This document shows, piece by piece, positions 24,511 to 32,785 of a DNA stretch of 35,143 nucleotides. Each line of letters starts with the position of its first letter. The first letter of the stretch is position 1. The DNA lies in the NCBI GenBank assembly GCA_021740995.1, contig JAIOYR010000039.1:1-35143 (forward strand), given 5' to 3'. A program made the position numbers and the translations under genes. Origin of the DNA: Taibaiella sp. Its GTDB lineage: Bacteria > Bacteroidota > Bacteroidia > Chitinophagales > Chitinophagaceae. The notes beneath the pieces are model-generated. The model searched no databases. It had not been told where the DNA came from and worked only from the letters and a program-made list of their open reading frames with translations.

Positions 24511-25206
24511 ATGATAAGGGTGCGGGCATTTAGAGCGATTGATGATAAAGAAGCTTGTAATTTGTATGCCCGTGAGCATATGGAGGTGCTGAAAATATTC
24601 GGAATTACAAAAATCACTACAGCAAATAATAGTTGGATCTTCAATCCGAATGTGTATGTAGTACTAGCGGAAAGAATAGAAGACAATGTTCCAATAGGTG
24701 GAGCAAGAATTCATCTTTATGATAAAGATTTCCCACTACCAATGGATGATGCTATAAAAGAATTTGACCCAAGTGTCAAGGAGTTACTTGAAAAGCATGC
24801 TATAAACGGCACTGGTGAGATTTGTGGTTTGTGGAATGCCCGTTCTGTTGCCGGATGGGGTATTGGGACTTTGTTTCTTGCAAGAGCAGGAGTAGCACTT
24901 GCTGCACAATTGCCTATGAAGTCACTTTTTGTATTGTGTGGGAGTCATACAATAGGTATCACACTGGAAAAAGGTTTTGTAGTGGAGGAACAACTGGGAA
25001 ATAAAGGAACTTTTTATTACCCCAAGGAAGGTTTGGTCGCAACAGCTGCAGTTATTAATGATATATATGATCTTAGTCATGCTGCTGAGCATGATCGGGT
25101 AATCATCAATAGTTTGAGGAGTAATCCAAGTCAGGTAAGACAGGAATCAACAGAGAAATTGACCTTTGAGATTAATTATGAGTTGAATTTAAAAAAATCA
25201 ATTTAG
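24511..25206 (+). CDS. GNAT-fold N-acyltransferase, LuxI/FeeM-like
   Basis: This 231-aa soluble protein has a GNAT-type layout similar to autoinducer synthases and N-acyl amino acid synthases: an N-terminal strand pair, PIGGARIHL at 61-69, LPMDDAI (76-82), then GEICGLWNARSVAGWGIGTLFLARAGVALA, in which glutamate E103 starts the central strand and helix, SHTIGITLEKGF and a late strand with YYPKEG. The usual acetyl-CoA loop R/Q-x-x-G-x-G/A is not obvious. That is also true of acyl-HSL synthases. It starts 3 bp after the ThiF-nitroreductase gene, so the two enzymes are surely coexpressed. Substrate and product are unknown. A plain GNAT acetyltransferase remains possible. Confidence 0.75.
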   Translation: MIRVRAFRAIDDKEACNLYAREHMEVLKIFGITKITTANNSWIFNPNVYVVLAERIEDNVPIGGARIHLYDKDFPLPMDDAIKEFDPSVKELLEKHAINGTGEICGLWNARSVAGWGIGTLFLARAGVALAAQLPMKSLFVLCGSHTIGITLEKGFVVEEQLGNKGTFYYPKEGLVATAAVINDIYDLSHAAEHDRVIINSLRSNPSQVRQESTEKLTFEINYELNLKKSI

Positions 25207-25253
25207 ATTTATTACTTTGACCTTTATTTATTTAGATTTTCTCTTTTAAAAAA

Positions 25254-27401
25254 ATGGGCACTATCAGAATTGTACTTTTTTTTGTTTTCACCTTTATGCT
25301 GGTAGGGCATGCAAATGCCCGACTAATTAGTTTTAAGGAATCCAAAACGATTAGCGTAATTGGCAATCAAATTGAGATATTAGAGGATACTTCAGGTAAG
25401 CTCAGTTTTGATCAAGTACAAAATTCTCCGAATTTCAAATTGTCTACAGCCGATGTTCCCAATTTTGGTATTTCAAAGTCCACATTTTGGCTTCGGTTTG
25501 AGTTGGTAAATGAAACCATCAATAATTTTGTATTTCTAACGTTACAGTATCCCCTCATTGATAATGTGGAATTATACACGGTAGATACCAATGGAAATGT
25601 TTCGGTGACAGTAAACGGAGAAAAACAATCGATATCTGAAAGGAAAATTCCAAATCAGAATTTTGTTTTTCAGTTATATATTCCAAAAGGTACGACGCAG
25701 AAATATCTTTTAAAAGTGAGTAGCGAAGAGCAAATTTTGATTCCACTATTCATAGGTTCTTCTGCCGCTACATTTCAGGCGTTTAATAATCAAGATATAC
25801 TAACCGGTATTTATTTTGGAATTATAGCGGTAATGGTTTTTTACAATTTTTTTGTTTTTCTGTCTGTTAGGGACAAGAGTTATTTATACTATGTATTCTT
25901 TATCATATTTATAGGTCTTACACAGATTGCATTACAGGGATATAGTTACCGTTTTTTCTGGCCTTCATATCCCGCTATTGCAAATCATAGTATCATATTT
26001 TTTCCTGCTATTGTAGGTATTCTTGCGATAGAGTTTTTTAAGAATTTCCTCCAGATTAAAAAATACTCTAAATACTTTATATATGTATTGAATCTACTTA
26101 ATATATTTTACATTTTAAACTGTGTCCTTAGCGTTTCCGGTTATCATCGGTTAAGCCAGCAATTGCTGCAACCCAATGCCATGTTGGCATCGTTGATCAT
26201 CGTTGGAATTTCTGTGTATGCCATTCGGAAGAAAAACCGTTCTGCAAAATTTTTCCTTGCTGCCTGGCTGATATTTTTGATAGGTATAATCATATTCATT
26301 TTAAAAGATATTGGAAAACTTCCCTACAATAATTTTACCAATTATATACTCAATATAGGTTCTGCAATTGAAGTTATAGTTCTGTCATTTGCTCTGGCTG
26401 ATAAAATTAATATTTTCAGAAAGGAAAAAGAGGAGTCACAGGCAAATGAGTTGCGGGTTGTACAGGAAAATGAAAAGCTGGTTCGTGAGCAGAATGTAGT
26501 TTTGGAGCAGAAAGTCAATGAACGTACACATGAATTGAAACTGACAAATCAGAATCTGGAAACGGCTCTTACAGACTTGAAAGAAGCAGAAACTCAGCTG
26601 GTAGAATCTGAAAAAATGGCATCACTTGGTCAGCTTACTGCCGGTATAGCTCACGAAATCAACAATCCTATCAACTTTGTAACATCAAATGTGAAACCCC
26701 TCAACAGGGATGTACTGATATTAATTGATACCATTAGTCAATTGGAAAAAATTGCGCTGGATGATGTCTCCAGAGCAGAGAAACAAAAGCAAATTGAAGA
26801 ATTCAAATCAGATATTGACTATGATTATCTTAAAGTGGAGATTGATCAATTGCTGAGTGGGATAGGAGAGGGTGCAAGCCGCACTGCGGAAATTGTAAAA
26901 GGGCTAAGGATATTCTCGAGACTGGATGAGGATGACCTCAAAAAAGCAGATATTAATGAAGGGTTGGAATCTACTCTGATTATTACCAATAATCTATTGA
27001 ATAATGTAATAAAGATTCAAAAAAATTATGCCAATTTGCCGCTAATTGAGTGTTATCCAGGTAAGTTAAATCAGGTATTTCTAAACATTATTTCAAATGG
27101 TGTTTACGCGGTTAGAAAGAAGTTTGGGGATATGGAAGGGGGTATCATTTCAATTACTACAAAATATGATGAACGTTATATTTATATAATAATTGGAGAC
27201 AATGGAATAGGTATGGATGAGAATACGAAAAAAAGAATGTTTGAACCATTCTTTACAACCAAAGAAGTAGGTGAAGGGACAGGGCTAGGTATGTCTATTG
27301 CTTACAATACTATTAACAAGCATAATGGAATAATTAATATAAATTCAGAGTTAGGAAAAGGTACAGACTTTATCATAAAATTACCTTTGATACAAAAATA
27401 A
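25254..27401 (+). CDS. 7TM-DISM sensor histidine kinase
   Basis: The 715-aa membrane sensor kinase has a signal peptide (about 1-22). A periplasmic 7TMR-DISMED2-type beta-sandwich lies at about 30-170, which is a fold thought to bind carbohydrate or other small ligands. A seven-helix 7TMR-DISM membrane domain follows at about 180-385, then a coiled coil at 390-455. The kinase core has the HisKA histidine H467 in LTAGIAHEINNP, the N box around N611 and N615, G1 box GDNGIGM (D649) and GTGLGM near 676-680. It is 47 bp downstream of the acyltransferase and 7 bp upstream of the hybrid kinase. Sensing a metabolite made by the preceding enzymes is inference. Confidence 0.92.
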   Translation: MGTIRIVLFFVFTFMLVGHANARLISFKESKTISVIGNQIEILEDTSGKLSFDQVQNSPNFKLSTADVPNFGISKSTFWLRFELVNETINNFVFLTLQYPLIDNVELYTVDTNGNVSVTVNGEKQSISERKIPNQNFVFQLYIPKGTTQKYLLKVSSEEQILIPLFIGSSAATFQAFNNQDILTGIYFGIIAVMVFYNFFVFLSVRDKSYLYYVFFIIFIGLTQIALQGYSYRFFWPSYPAIANHSIIFFPAIVGILAIEFFKNFLQIKKYSKYFIYVLNLLNIFYILNCVLSVSGYHRLSQQLLQPNAMLASLIIVGISVYAIRKKNRSAKFFLAAWLIFLIGIIIFILKDIGKLPYNNFTNYILNIGSAIEVIVLSFALADKINIFRKEKEESQANELRVVQENEKLVREQNVVLEQKVNERTHELKLTNQNLETALTDLKEAETQLVESEKMASLGQLTAGIAHEINNPINFVTSNVKPLNRDVLILIDTISQLEKIALDDVSRAEKQKQIEEFKSDIDYDYLKVEIDQLLSGIGEGASRTAEIVKGLRIFSRLDEDDLKKADINEGLESTLIITNNLLNNVIKIQKNYANLPLIECYPGKLNQVFLNIISNGVYAVRKKFGDMEGGIISITTKYDERYIYIIIGDNGIGMDENTKKRMFEPFFTTKEVGEGTGLGMSIAYNTINKHNGIININSELGKGTDFIIKLPLIQK

Positions 27402-27408
27402 TAGAGCC

Positions 27409-28515
27409 GTGAATAAAGTAGACAAAATAAAGATATTATACATAGATGATGAGCAAAATAATCTTAACGGATTTAAAGCAACTTTCAGATTTGATTACAC
27501 TATATATATAGCTGTAAATACTTCTCAGGCTTATGAATATCTCAATGCGAATCCGGACATCAGTGTTATACTGTGTGATCAGAGAATGCCTGACAAAACC
27601 GGCGTTCAGTTTTTTGAGGAATTACGAGATCGGTTCCCTGATCCAGTAAGAATGTTGATTACAGGCTATACTGATATAGAGTCTGTTATTGACTCTGTGA
27701 ATCGTGGACATATCTTCAGGTATATAAAGAAACCATGGACTGATAATGATATAAAATCAGCAATAGAAGAGGCAAACAAGTTTTATCTTACTAATTCGCT
27801 ACTTGTAGCTAAAAACAGAGAGCTACAATCTGCTTATGATGAACTTGGTAAATTTGCTTATAGTATCACACACGACGTAAGAGGGCCTCTTTTGAGTGTA
27901 TTGGGTGCTTTAGATTTGGCTAAAGGCATTAGCAATAAAGATGAATTGTTTGATTTGCTAGAAATGATGGCAGAGGCAATTACTAAACTAGACGAGTACA
28001 TAAAGAATACACATGAATATTACAAACTAAAAAGGGGGTTATTACAATTTGCGGCAATTGACTTTCATTCACTTTTAGGAGATATTGCAGCACTATTTAA
28101 GATTGCTGGTAGAAATAATAACATTACCTTTACATCTAAGGTTATTCAAAATGAATCATTTTATTCTGATGAGATTTCTATTAAGATGATTTTAAACAAC
28201 CTTTTGTCTAATGCGTTTAACTATCAGAGAAAAAATGCAGGTACCAAAAAGGTTGATGTACTGATAGAAGTAATAGAGAATAATCTAATAATAACAGTTA
28301 GTGATAATGGAATCGGCATACATGAAGATCATATAAGAAATATATTTGAGATGTTTTATAGAGCTACTTCCGAAGAAACCGGATCGGGTTTGGGTCTATA
28401 CAATGTGAAAGACGCACTTAATAAATTAGATGGTACTATAGAAGTTACGTCTGAAATAAATGAAGGAACAACATTTAAGGTAACTATACCAGGAAAAAAA
28501 CATGACGCAAAATAA
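27409..28515 (+). CDS. receiver-histidine kinase hybrid
   Basis: The 368-aa cytosolic protein has a receiver domain in front of a kinase core, the reverse of the common kinase-receiver order. The receiver (about 1-125) has D14 and D15, phosphoacceptor D57 in CDQRMPDKTG, T85 in LITGYTD and K108 in RYIKKPW. The HisKA part has H155 in SITHDVRGPLLSV. The HATPase part has NNLLSNAFNYQ (about 263-273), DNGIGI with D299 and GSGLGL at 325-330. It starts with GTG 7 bp after the sensor kinase and overlaps the last response regulator by 14 bp. It could accept phosphate from the sensor kinase and pass it on. Confidence 0.92.
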   Translation: MNKVDKIKILYIDDEQNNLNGFKATFRFDYTIYIAVNTSQAYEYLNANPDISVILCDQRMPDKTGVQFFEELRDRFPDPVRMLITGYTDIESVIDSVNRGHIFRYIKKPWTDNDIKSAIEEANKFYLTNSLLVAKNRELQSAYDELGKFAYSITHDVRGPLLSVLGALDLAKGISNKDELFDLLEMMAEAITKLDEYIKNTHEYYKLKRGLLQFAAIDFHSLLGDIAALFKIAGRNNNITFTSKVIQNESFYSDEISIKMILNNLLSNAFNYQRKNAGTKKVDVLIEVIENNLIITVSDNGIGIHEDHIRNIFEMFYRATSEETGSGLGLYNVKDALNKLDGTIEVTSEINEGTTFKVTIPGKKHDAK

Positions 28516-28897
28516 AAAGCTGAATTTTATTGTAATAGATGATAGTAAGCTCGATTGCTTTATTGCTGAAAAGATAATCAGAAACACCGGAAAGTGTGAA
28601 CAGATAAGATCATTTCTAAAAGCTAAAGATGCGCTTGAATTTATTAGCAATTCTTCTCATGATGATCAGTCTAGAACGATAATACTTGTCGACATCCAAA
28701 TGCCGATAATGAATGGGTTTGAGTTCGTTGAAGCTTTTGAACAGTTGCCGGAGAGTATTGTGAATAACTATACAATTTATATTATTTCTTCTTCTATAAA
28801 TGAAGCGGATTTAAGTAAAGTGCATAATTACAGATCTGTAAAGCAATTCTTAAATAAACCACTTACCAGCAACAATCTTTCAGTATTGGTGGGTTAA
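28502..28897 (+). CDS. CheY-like single-domain response regulator
   Basis: The 131-aa receiver domain has D13 and D14 in FIVIDDSKLD, phosphoacceptor D64 in LVDIQMPIMNGFEF, serine in IISSSI in place of the usual threonine, and lysine K119 in FLNKPL. No output domain is attached. Its start overlaps the end of the hybrid kinase gene by 14 bp, so translation is probably coupled. It would be the last acceptor of a kinase-hybrid-receiver relay, acting by protein contact. It is the last gene of the operon; no hairpin terminator is visible after it. Confidence 0.92.
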   Translation: MTQNKKLNFIVIDDSKLDCFIAEKIIRNTGKCEQIRSFLKAKDALEFISNSSHDDQSRTIILVDIQMPIMNGFEFVEAFEQLPESIVNNYTIYIISSSINEADLSKVHNYRSVKQFLNKPLTSNNLSVLVG

Positions 28898-28914
28898 TGC
28901 CGCTTATTATTCAG

Positions 28915-28922
28915 TAAATTTG
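28915..28922 (+). promoter_or_regulatory. -7 box TAAATTTG before the HMG-CoA lyase gene
   Basis: An exact TAnnTTTG match lies 63 bp before the TTG start at 28986. It suggests that the lyase is transcribed separately from the signalling operon. No clear -33 box is seen. Confidence 0.4.
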
Positions 28923-28985
28923 TATCCCAAAAATCTCAGGTGTTTTGTCGTTAGGTTTCACTAAAAATGTTGACAAAATTCCATA

Positions 28986-29858
28986 TTGAAAAGAAACAAT
29001 AGAATCCAAATGATATTAACGGAATGTCCGCGTGATGCAATGCAAGGGTGGGGCAAACACATACCCACTTCCGATAAGGCTGCTTATCTCAATCAATTAC
29101 TTAAAGTTGGTTTTGATGTTTTGGATTTTGGTTCATTTGTTTCTTCAAAATCTATCCCGCAACTAGCAGATACTAAAGATGTAATACCGTTGCTCGATAT
29201 GTCTGCTACCCGTACCAAATTGTTGGCAATAATAGCCAACACTCGTGGTGCTGAGGAAGCCGTTCAGTTCGACGAAATTTCTTACCTTGGTTTTCCGCTT
29301 TCGGTATCAGAGACCTTTCAGATGAGAAATACTAACAAAACCATTGAACAGTCTCTAGTACAGGTAGCAGAGATTCAACGTTTGTGTGTTCAGCATCAAA
29401 AAGAGTTAGTTGTATATATCTCCATGGGTTTTGGCAACCCATACGGCGATGTATATAATGCTGATGTAGCGATAAAGAAGGTTGGAACGCTCTCGCAACT
29501 AGGTGTGAAAACTATTGCTATGTCCGATACGATAGGTGTGGCAAAACCCGACAATATCACCTACATTTTCAATAGCCTGATTCCTGAGTTCAGGGATATT
29601 CAGATTGGTGCCCATTTTCACTCTACCCCAGATACCTGGAAAGAAAAAATGGATGCTGCATATAGTGCCGGCTGTCGCAGATATGATAGCGCACTAAAAG
29701 GAATAGGAGGCTGCCCAATGGCGGAAGATGAATTGGTAGGCAACATGGCTACAGAACATATAATTGATTGGTGCGATACGCTTAATATTCCTCTCCAAAT
29801 TAACAGAGCAGCGTTTGATGTTGCTTATAACATGGCTGCCGGTGTTTTTATAAAATAG
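28986..29858 (+). CDS. hydroxymethylglutaryl-CoA lyase
   Basis: This 290-aa TIM-barrel HMGL-like lyase splits HMG-CoA to acetyl-CoA and acetoacetate, the last step of leucine breakdown. The substrate- and metal-binding CPRDAMQGWG block stands where most members have GPRDGLQ. VYISMGFGNPYGD, SDTIGVAKP and the active-site loop GIGGCPMAEDELVGNMATE with the catalytic cysteine are present. The start is TTG at 28986, because the first ATG (29010) would cut the first barrel strand that precedes PRD. The gene sits alone, so its operon partners in leucine degradation are not here. Confidence 0.88.
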   Translation: MKRNNRIQMILTECPRDAMQGWGKHIPTSDKAAYLNQLLKVGFDVLDFGSFVSSKSIPQLADTKDVIPLLDMSATRTKLLAIIANTRGAEEAVQFDEISYLGFPLSVSETFQMRNTNKTIEQSLVQVAEIQRLCVQHQKELVVYISMGFGNPYGDVYNADVAIKKVGTLSQLGVKTIAMSDTIGVAKPDNITYIFNSLIPEFRDIQIGAHFHSTPDTWKEKMDAAYSAGCRRYDSALKGIGGCPMAEDELVGNMATEHIIDWCDTLNIPLQINRAAFDVAYNMAAGVFIK

Positions 29859-30238
29859 GTTTGTTTTTTTCTATCCTGATTGCATGTAAGAGTTTCTTTT
29901 CGATTATTCTAGACGATTTATCTGTCTTTTACTATAGCCTATAGAGCGCTATTTGTATAGCATTCGTTACCTGTTTTTTTGCAAACGAAACAGGTATTGT
30001 GATTTTGCTGAGATACACCTTTCATCGTTTTATCGCTAGTATTTAAGTTCCTACTATTATACTCCTGCCAATAGTTTGAAGGTATTGCTGTGTAGTTTTC
30101 AAATCAGCTATTTATGCAATTAATACCGGAAGTTGTGTAATAGTCTACAGTGTGCGTCACCGTAGTTTTGCATCTCAAAGGTTCACATTACTTAAAAGAA
30201 GAGATTTTTTAAAAAACAATCAACATAAATCGCAACAC
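29859..30238. other. 380-bp spacer before the OmpA/TSP3 gene
   Basis: No gene is seen. It holds a 9-bp hairpin TACCTGTTT/AAACAGGTA (29968-29976 with 29988-29996) followed by a weakly T-rich stretch, perhaps the end of the lyase transcript, and a -7 box at 30163-30170. The rest is AT-rich without clear repeats. Confidence 0.5.
30163..30170 (+). promoter_or_regulatory. -7 box TAGTTTTG before the OmpA/TSP3 gene
   Basis: An exact TAnnTTTG match lies 68 bp before the ATG at 30239. It falls after the upstream ATG-like start at 30152, which supports the later start codon. No proper -33 box is visible. Confidence 0.45.
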
Positions 30239-32551
30239 ATGAAAAGACATTACTTATTATTAACGGCAGCCTGTACCGGACTATTATCGCTTTCGGCCGA
30301 TGCACAGCGAATGATGGGCGTAGCAACAAGCAACTGGAGTGGTACTACCGGTTCGTATCTTAACCCCGCAAGTATTGCTGACTCCCGAAACAAGCTAACA
30401 ATTGACCTGTTTGGGATAAACGGTTTTGCGGAAAACGATCTTGGAACGTTAAGCAAAGACAATCTTTTTTCTAAAATAAACAAACGCGAAATACTGAGTG
30501 TAAATGATGTGTTTAAGTTTGATAACAAGCAGTCTGTAAACCTAATGGCGCCATATGCCGAGGTGCGTGGGCCAGGTTTTATGTGGAACATTGATCACAA
30601 AAACAGTATCGGAATGAGCACAAGGCTGAGAGGAGCAAATCAATTCTCTGACGTGAATCAGAAAGTGTATCGCTCCTTATTGGATCCACAATATGCGACA
30701 AATGGCGGTGGAAACTACAGCCAAAACTCTAAAGATTTCAGATGGAATGCGGCTACATGGAGTGAGTTAGGGATTTCTTATGGTCGTGTATTAGTAGACC
30801 ACGGCAAAAACTTCCTTAGTTTAGGTGTCACTGCCCGTTACCTTGGTGGCATTGGTTATCTTAGTATGCAAGGAGACAACATCGATGCCAATTATTATGC
30901 CGGCAGTGATTCCCTTCATTTATCAAACACTAAGGTTTCTTATTCGAGCAACATACTCAACAATACATCTACTGTAAATAGTGGTACATCTAATGGTGAG
31001 TTGTTTAATCGTTTCTTTGGAAAGAAAGGTGGTTCCGGAATAGGTGGTGATGTTGGTTTCTACTACGAATTTCGTCCGAAGTTTGCTGATCACCAGTATG
31101 ATATGGACGGTAAAACAAAAATCACTGACCATAGTGTAGCGAGGTATAAGCTGCGTTTCTCTGCAGCCATCACAGATATAGGTGGTATCACCTTCAAAAC
31201 AAAAGACAACCGTCAGGCAGCATTATCTGGCAGTGGCTATCTGAAAGGAAGTGAACTGAGCAATAATGTAAACAACTATAAAGATTTTAAAGCATATGCA
31301 CAGGGTAATGGCTTTACAGTAGATACAGGTATAAAAAGCACTGTTTACCACATGCCTACTGCATTGGTACTGGGTCTTGATTACAAATTGTCAGGTGACT
31401 TTTACGTAAATCTTACATCTATCAATAACCTTGCGGACCGTAAGCAGATAGGTAACTATTTTTACAATCAGATTACTGTTACTCCCCGTTACGATACCCG
31501 TATATTTAGTGTAGGGCTTCCTATTACTTATGCAATGCAGTCTAAATCTCTGAAAGCTGGTCTGGGTGTTCGTGTTGCCGGTTTTTATGTGGGTAGCGAT
31601 GATATGTTAGGCTTGTTGGGAAACAACCAATATGGTGTTAACTTCTACATGGGTGCATTTGTACCGCTTAACTATCGTAAAATCAAAGATAGTGATGGTG
31701 ATAAAGTATCTAACAAAATGGATGTATGTCCTGGTATAGTGGGTGAGTGGGAATACAAAGGATGTCCTAATCCTGATACGGATAAAGACGGTATTCTTGA
31801 TTCAGTTGATAAATGTCCTAAAGAGTTTGGTTCTAAAACGGCTATGGGCTGCCCTGACAAAGACCTGGATAGTGTAGCAGATGCATCTGACCGTTGTCCT
31901 GATAAAGCAGGTTCGGTAGCAATGGGTGGTTGTCCTGACCGTGATAGCGATGGTATTGCAGACATGGATGATGTATGTCCGGATCAGGCAGGTATAGCAT
32001 TATACAAGGGTTGCCCGGATACAGATGGTGATGGAATGCCTGATAATACAGACAAGTGTCCGCTAAAAGCAGGTACTGCAGCATTCAATGGTTGTCCGGA
32101 TACAGACGGAGATGGTATAGCAGATAACGTAGACAGGTGTCCGCTGAAAGCAGGCCCGGCTTCAAACTATGGTTGTCCGGAAATAAGTATACAGGTTAAA
32201 AAGCGCCTTGCATTTGCAGCTACTGCACTTGAGTTCGAAACAGGAAAAGCTGTAATCAAAACAAGATCTTATCCGCTGCTGAATGAAATAGTGGATATAC
32301 TCAATGAGTACAAAGACTACTATATGCTGATAGATGGCCATACTGATGATGTAGGTAATGACGAAAGCAATCTCATACTTTCAAGAGAGCGTGCGGCATC
32401 AGTAAAGAGCTACTTTGTAACCAAAGGAATACCATCTGAAAGACTGGATACGGAAGGTCATGGTGAAAATGTACATGTAGCCACAAACAAAACCGCTGCC
32501 GGCAGAGCCAAGAATCGCCGTGTGGAAATGAATCTTAAGTTGAGAGATTAA
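30239..32551 (+). CDS. large outer membrane protein: DUF5723-type barrel, TSP3 repeats, OmpA domain
   Basis: The 770-aa protein from the ATG at 30239 has a signal peptide (MKRHYLLLTAACTGLLSLSA, cleavage near ADAQ). A long N-terminal barrel-like region of the DUF5723 type follows (about 25-480). Next come six thrombospondin-type-3 calcium-binding repeats (about 484-647) of the DxDxDGxxDxxDxCP kind. A C-terminal OmpA domain (about 660-770) has LIDGHTDDVGNDESNLILS, SRERAASVKSYF and NRRVEMNL. It should span the outer membrane and hold the peptidoglycan through the OmpA part. The frame is open upstream to 30152, but that part has no signal peptide and overlaps the promoter. Strong terminator follows. 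Confidence 0.9.
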   Translation: MKRHYLLLTAACTGLLSLSADAQRMMGVATSNWSGTTGSYLNPASIADSRNKLTIDLFGINGFAENDLGTLSKDNLFSKINKREILSVNDVFKFDNKQSVNLMAPYAEVRGPGFMWNIDHKNSIGMSTRLRGANQFSDVNQKVYRSLLDPQYATNGGGNYSQNSKDFRWNAATWSELGISYGRVLVDHGKNFLSLGVTARYLGGIGYLSMQGDNIDANYYAGSDSLHLSNTKVSYSSNILNNTSTVNSGTSNGELFNRFFGKKGGSGIGGDVGFYYEFRPKFADHQYDMDGKTKITDHSVARYKLRFSAAITDIGGITFKTKDNRQAALSGSGYLKGSELSNNVNNYKDFKAYAQGNGFTVDTGIKSTVYHMPTALVLGLDYKLSGDFYVNLTSINNLADRKQIGNYFYNQITVTPRYDTRIFSVGLPITYAMQSKSLKAGLGVRVAGFYVGSDDMLGLLGNNQYGVNFYMGAFVPLNYRKIKDSDGDKVSNKMDVCPGIVGEWEYKGCPNPDTDKDGILDSVDKCPKEFGSKTAMGCPDKDLDSVADASDRCPDKAGSVAMGGCPDRDSDGIADMDDVCPDQAGIALYKGCPDTDGDGMPDNTDKCPLKAGTAAFNGCPDTDGDGIADNVDRCPLKAGPASNYGCPEISIQVKKRLAFAATALEFETGKAVIKTRSYPLLNEIVDILNEYKDYYMLIDGHTDDVGNDESNLILSRERAASVKSYFVTKGIPSERLDTEGHGENVHVATNKTAAGRAKNRRVEMNLKLRD
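31688..32179 (+). repeat. six tandem ~82-bp units encoding TSP3 calcium-binding repeats
   Basis: Each unit encodes an acidic loop with D-x-D-x-D, then CP and a GCP end. The last two units (about 32018-32179) are the most similar at DNA level, which suggests recent duplication. Length polymorphism between strains is likely. Confidence 0.75.
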
Positions 32552-32572
32552 TTGTAGCTTAGATTTTTTCAG

Positions 32573-32614
32573 GTTCCCGGACGGCTTGCTTGGCAAGGCT
32601 TCCGGGAACTTTTT
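32573..32614 (+). terminator. terminator after the OmpA/TSP3 gene
   Basis: GTTCCCGGA (32573-32581) pairs with TCCGGGAAC (32601-32609). An inner CTTGC/GCAAG stem (32585-32597) adds a second helix. Five T residues follow at once. Confidence 0.85.
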
Positions 32615-32699
32615 GTTTATGTAATATCTGGTTGTGAATGCTGTGATTGGGTGCCGGTAAATACTACTAAAGTGTAAGAGAGAAGCGATGAATGGAAAC

Positions 32700-32707
32700 T
32701 AGTTTTG
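32700..32707 (+). promoter_or_regulatory. -7 box TAGTTTTG before the lipoprotein gene
   Basis: An exact TAnnTTTG match lies 78 bp before the ATG at 32786, right after the previous gene's terminator. No -33 box is obvious. Confidence 0.4.
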
Positions 32708-32785
32708 TGCTATCAGCTACGAGGTGGTAGCAGGTATCACATCTTATCTATTTTCTTTTTTCGTTCAACCAAAAAAATGTTAGAA

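Noticed and set aside
22177-25206. azole-peptide (TOMM) biosynthetic cluster
   Set aside because: A ThiF-like and a nitroreductase-like domain are present as in such clusters, but there is no YcaO cyclodehydratase and no precursor peptide gene that I can see.
30152-30238. 29-codon upstream extension of the OmpA/TSP3 protein
   Set aside because: A -7 box lies inside it and the signal peptide begins at the ATG at 30239.
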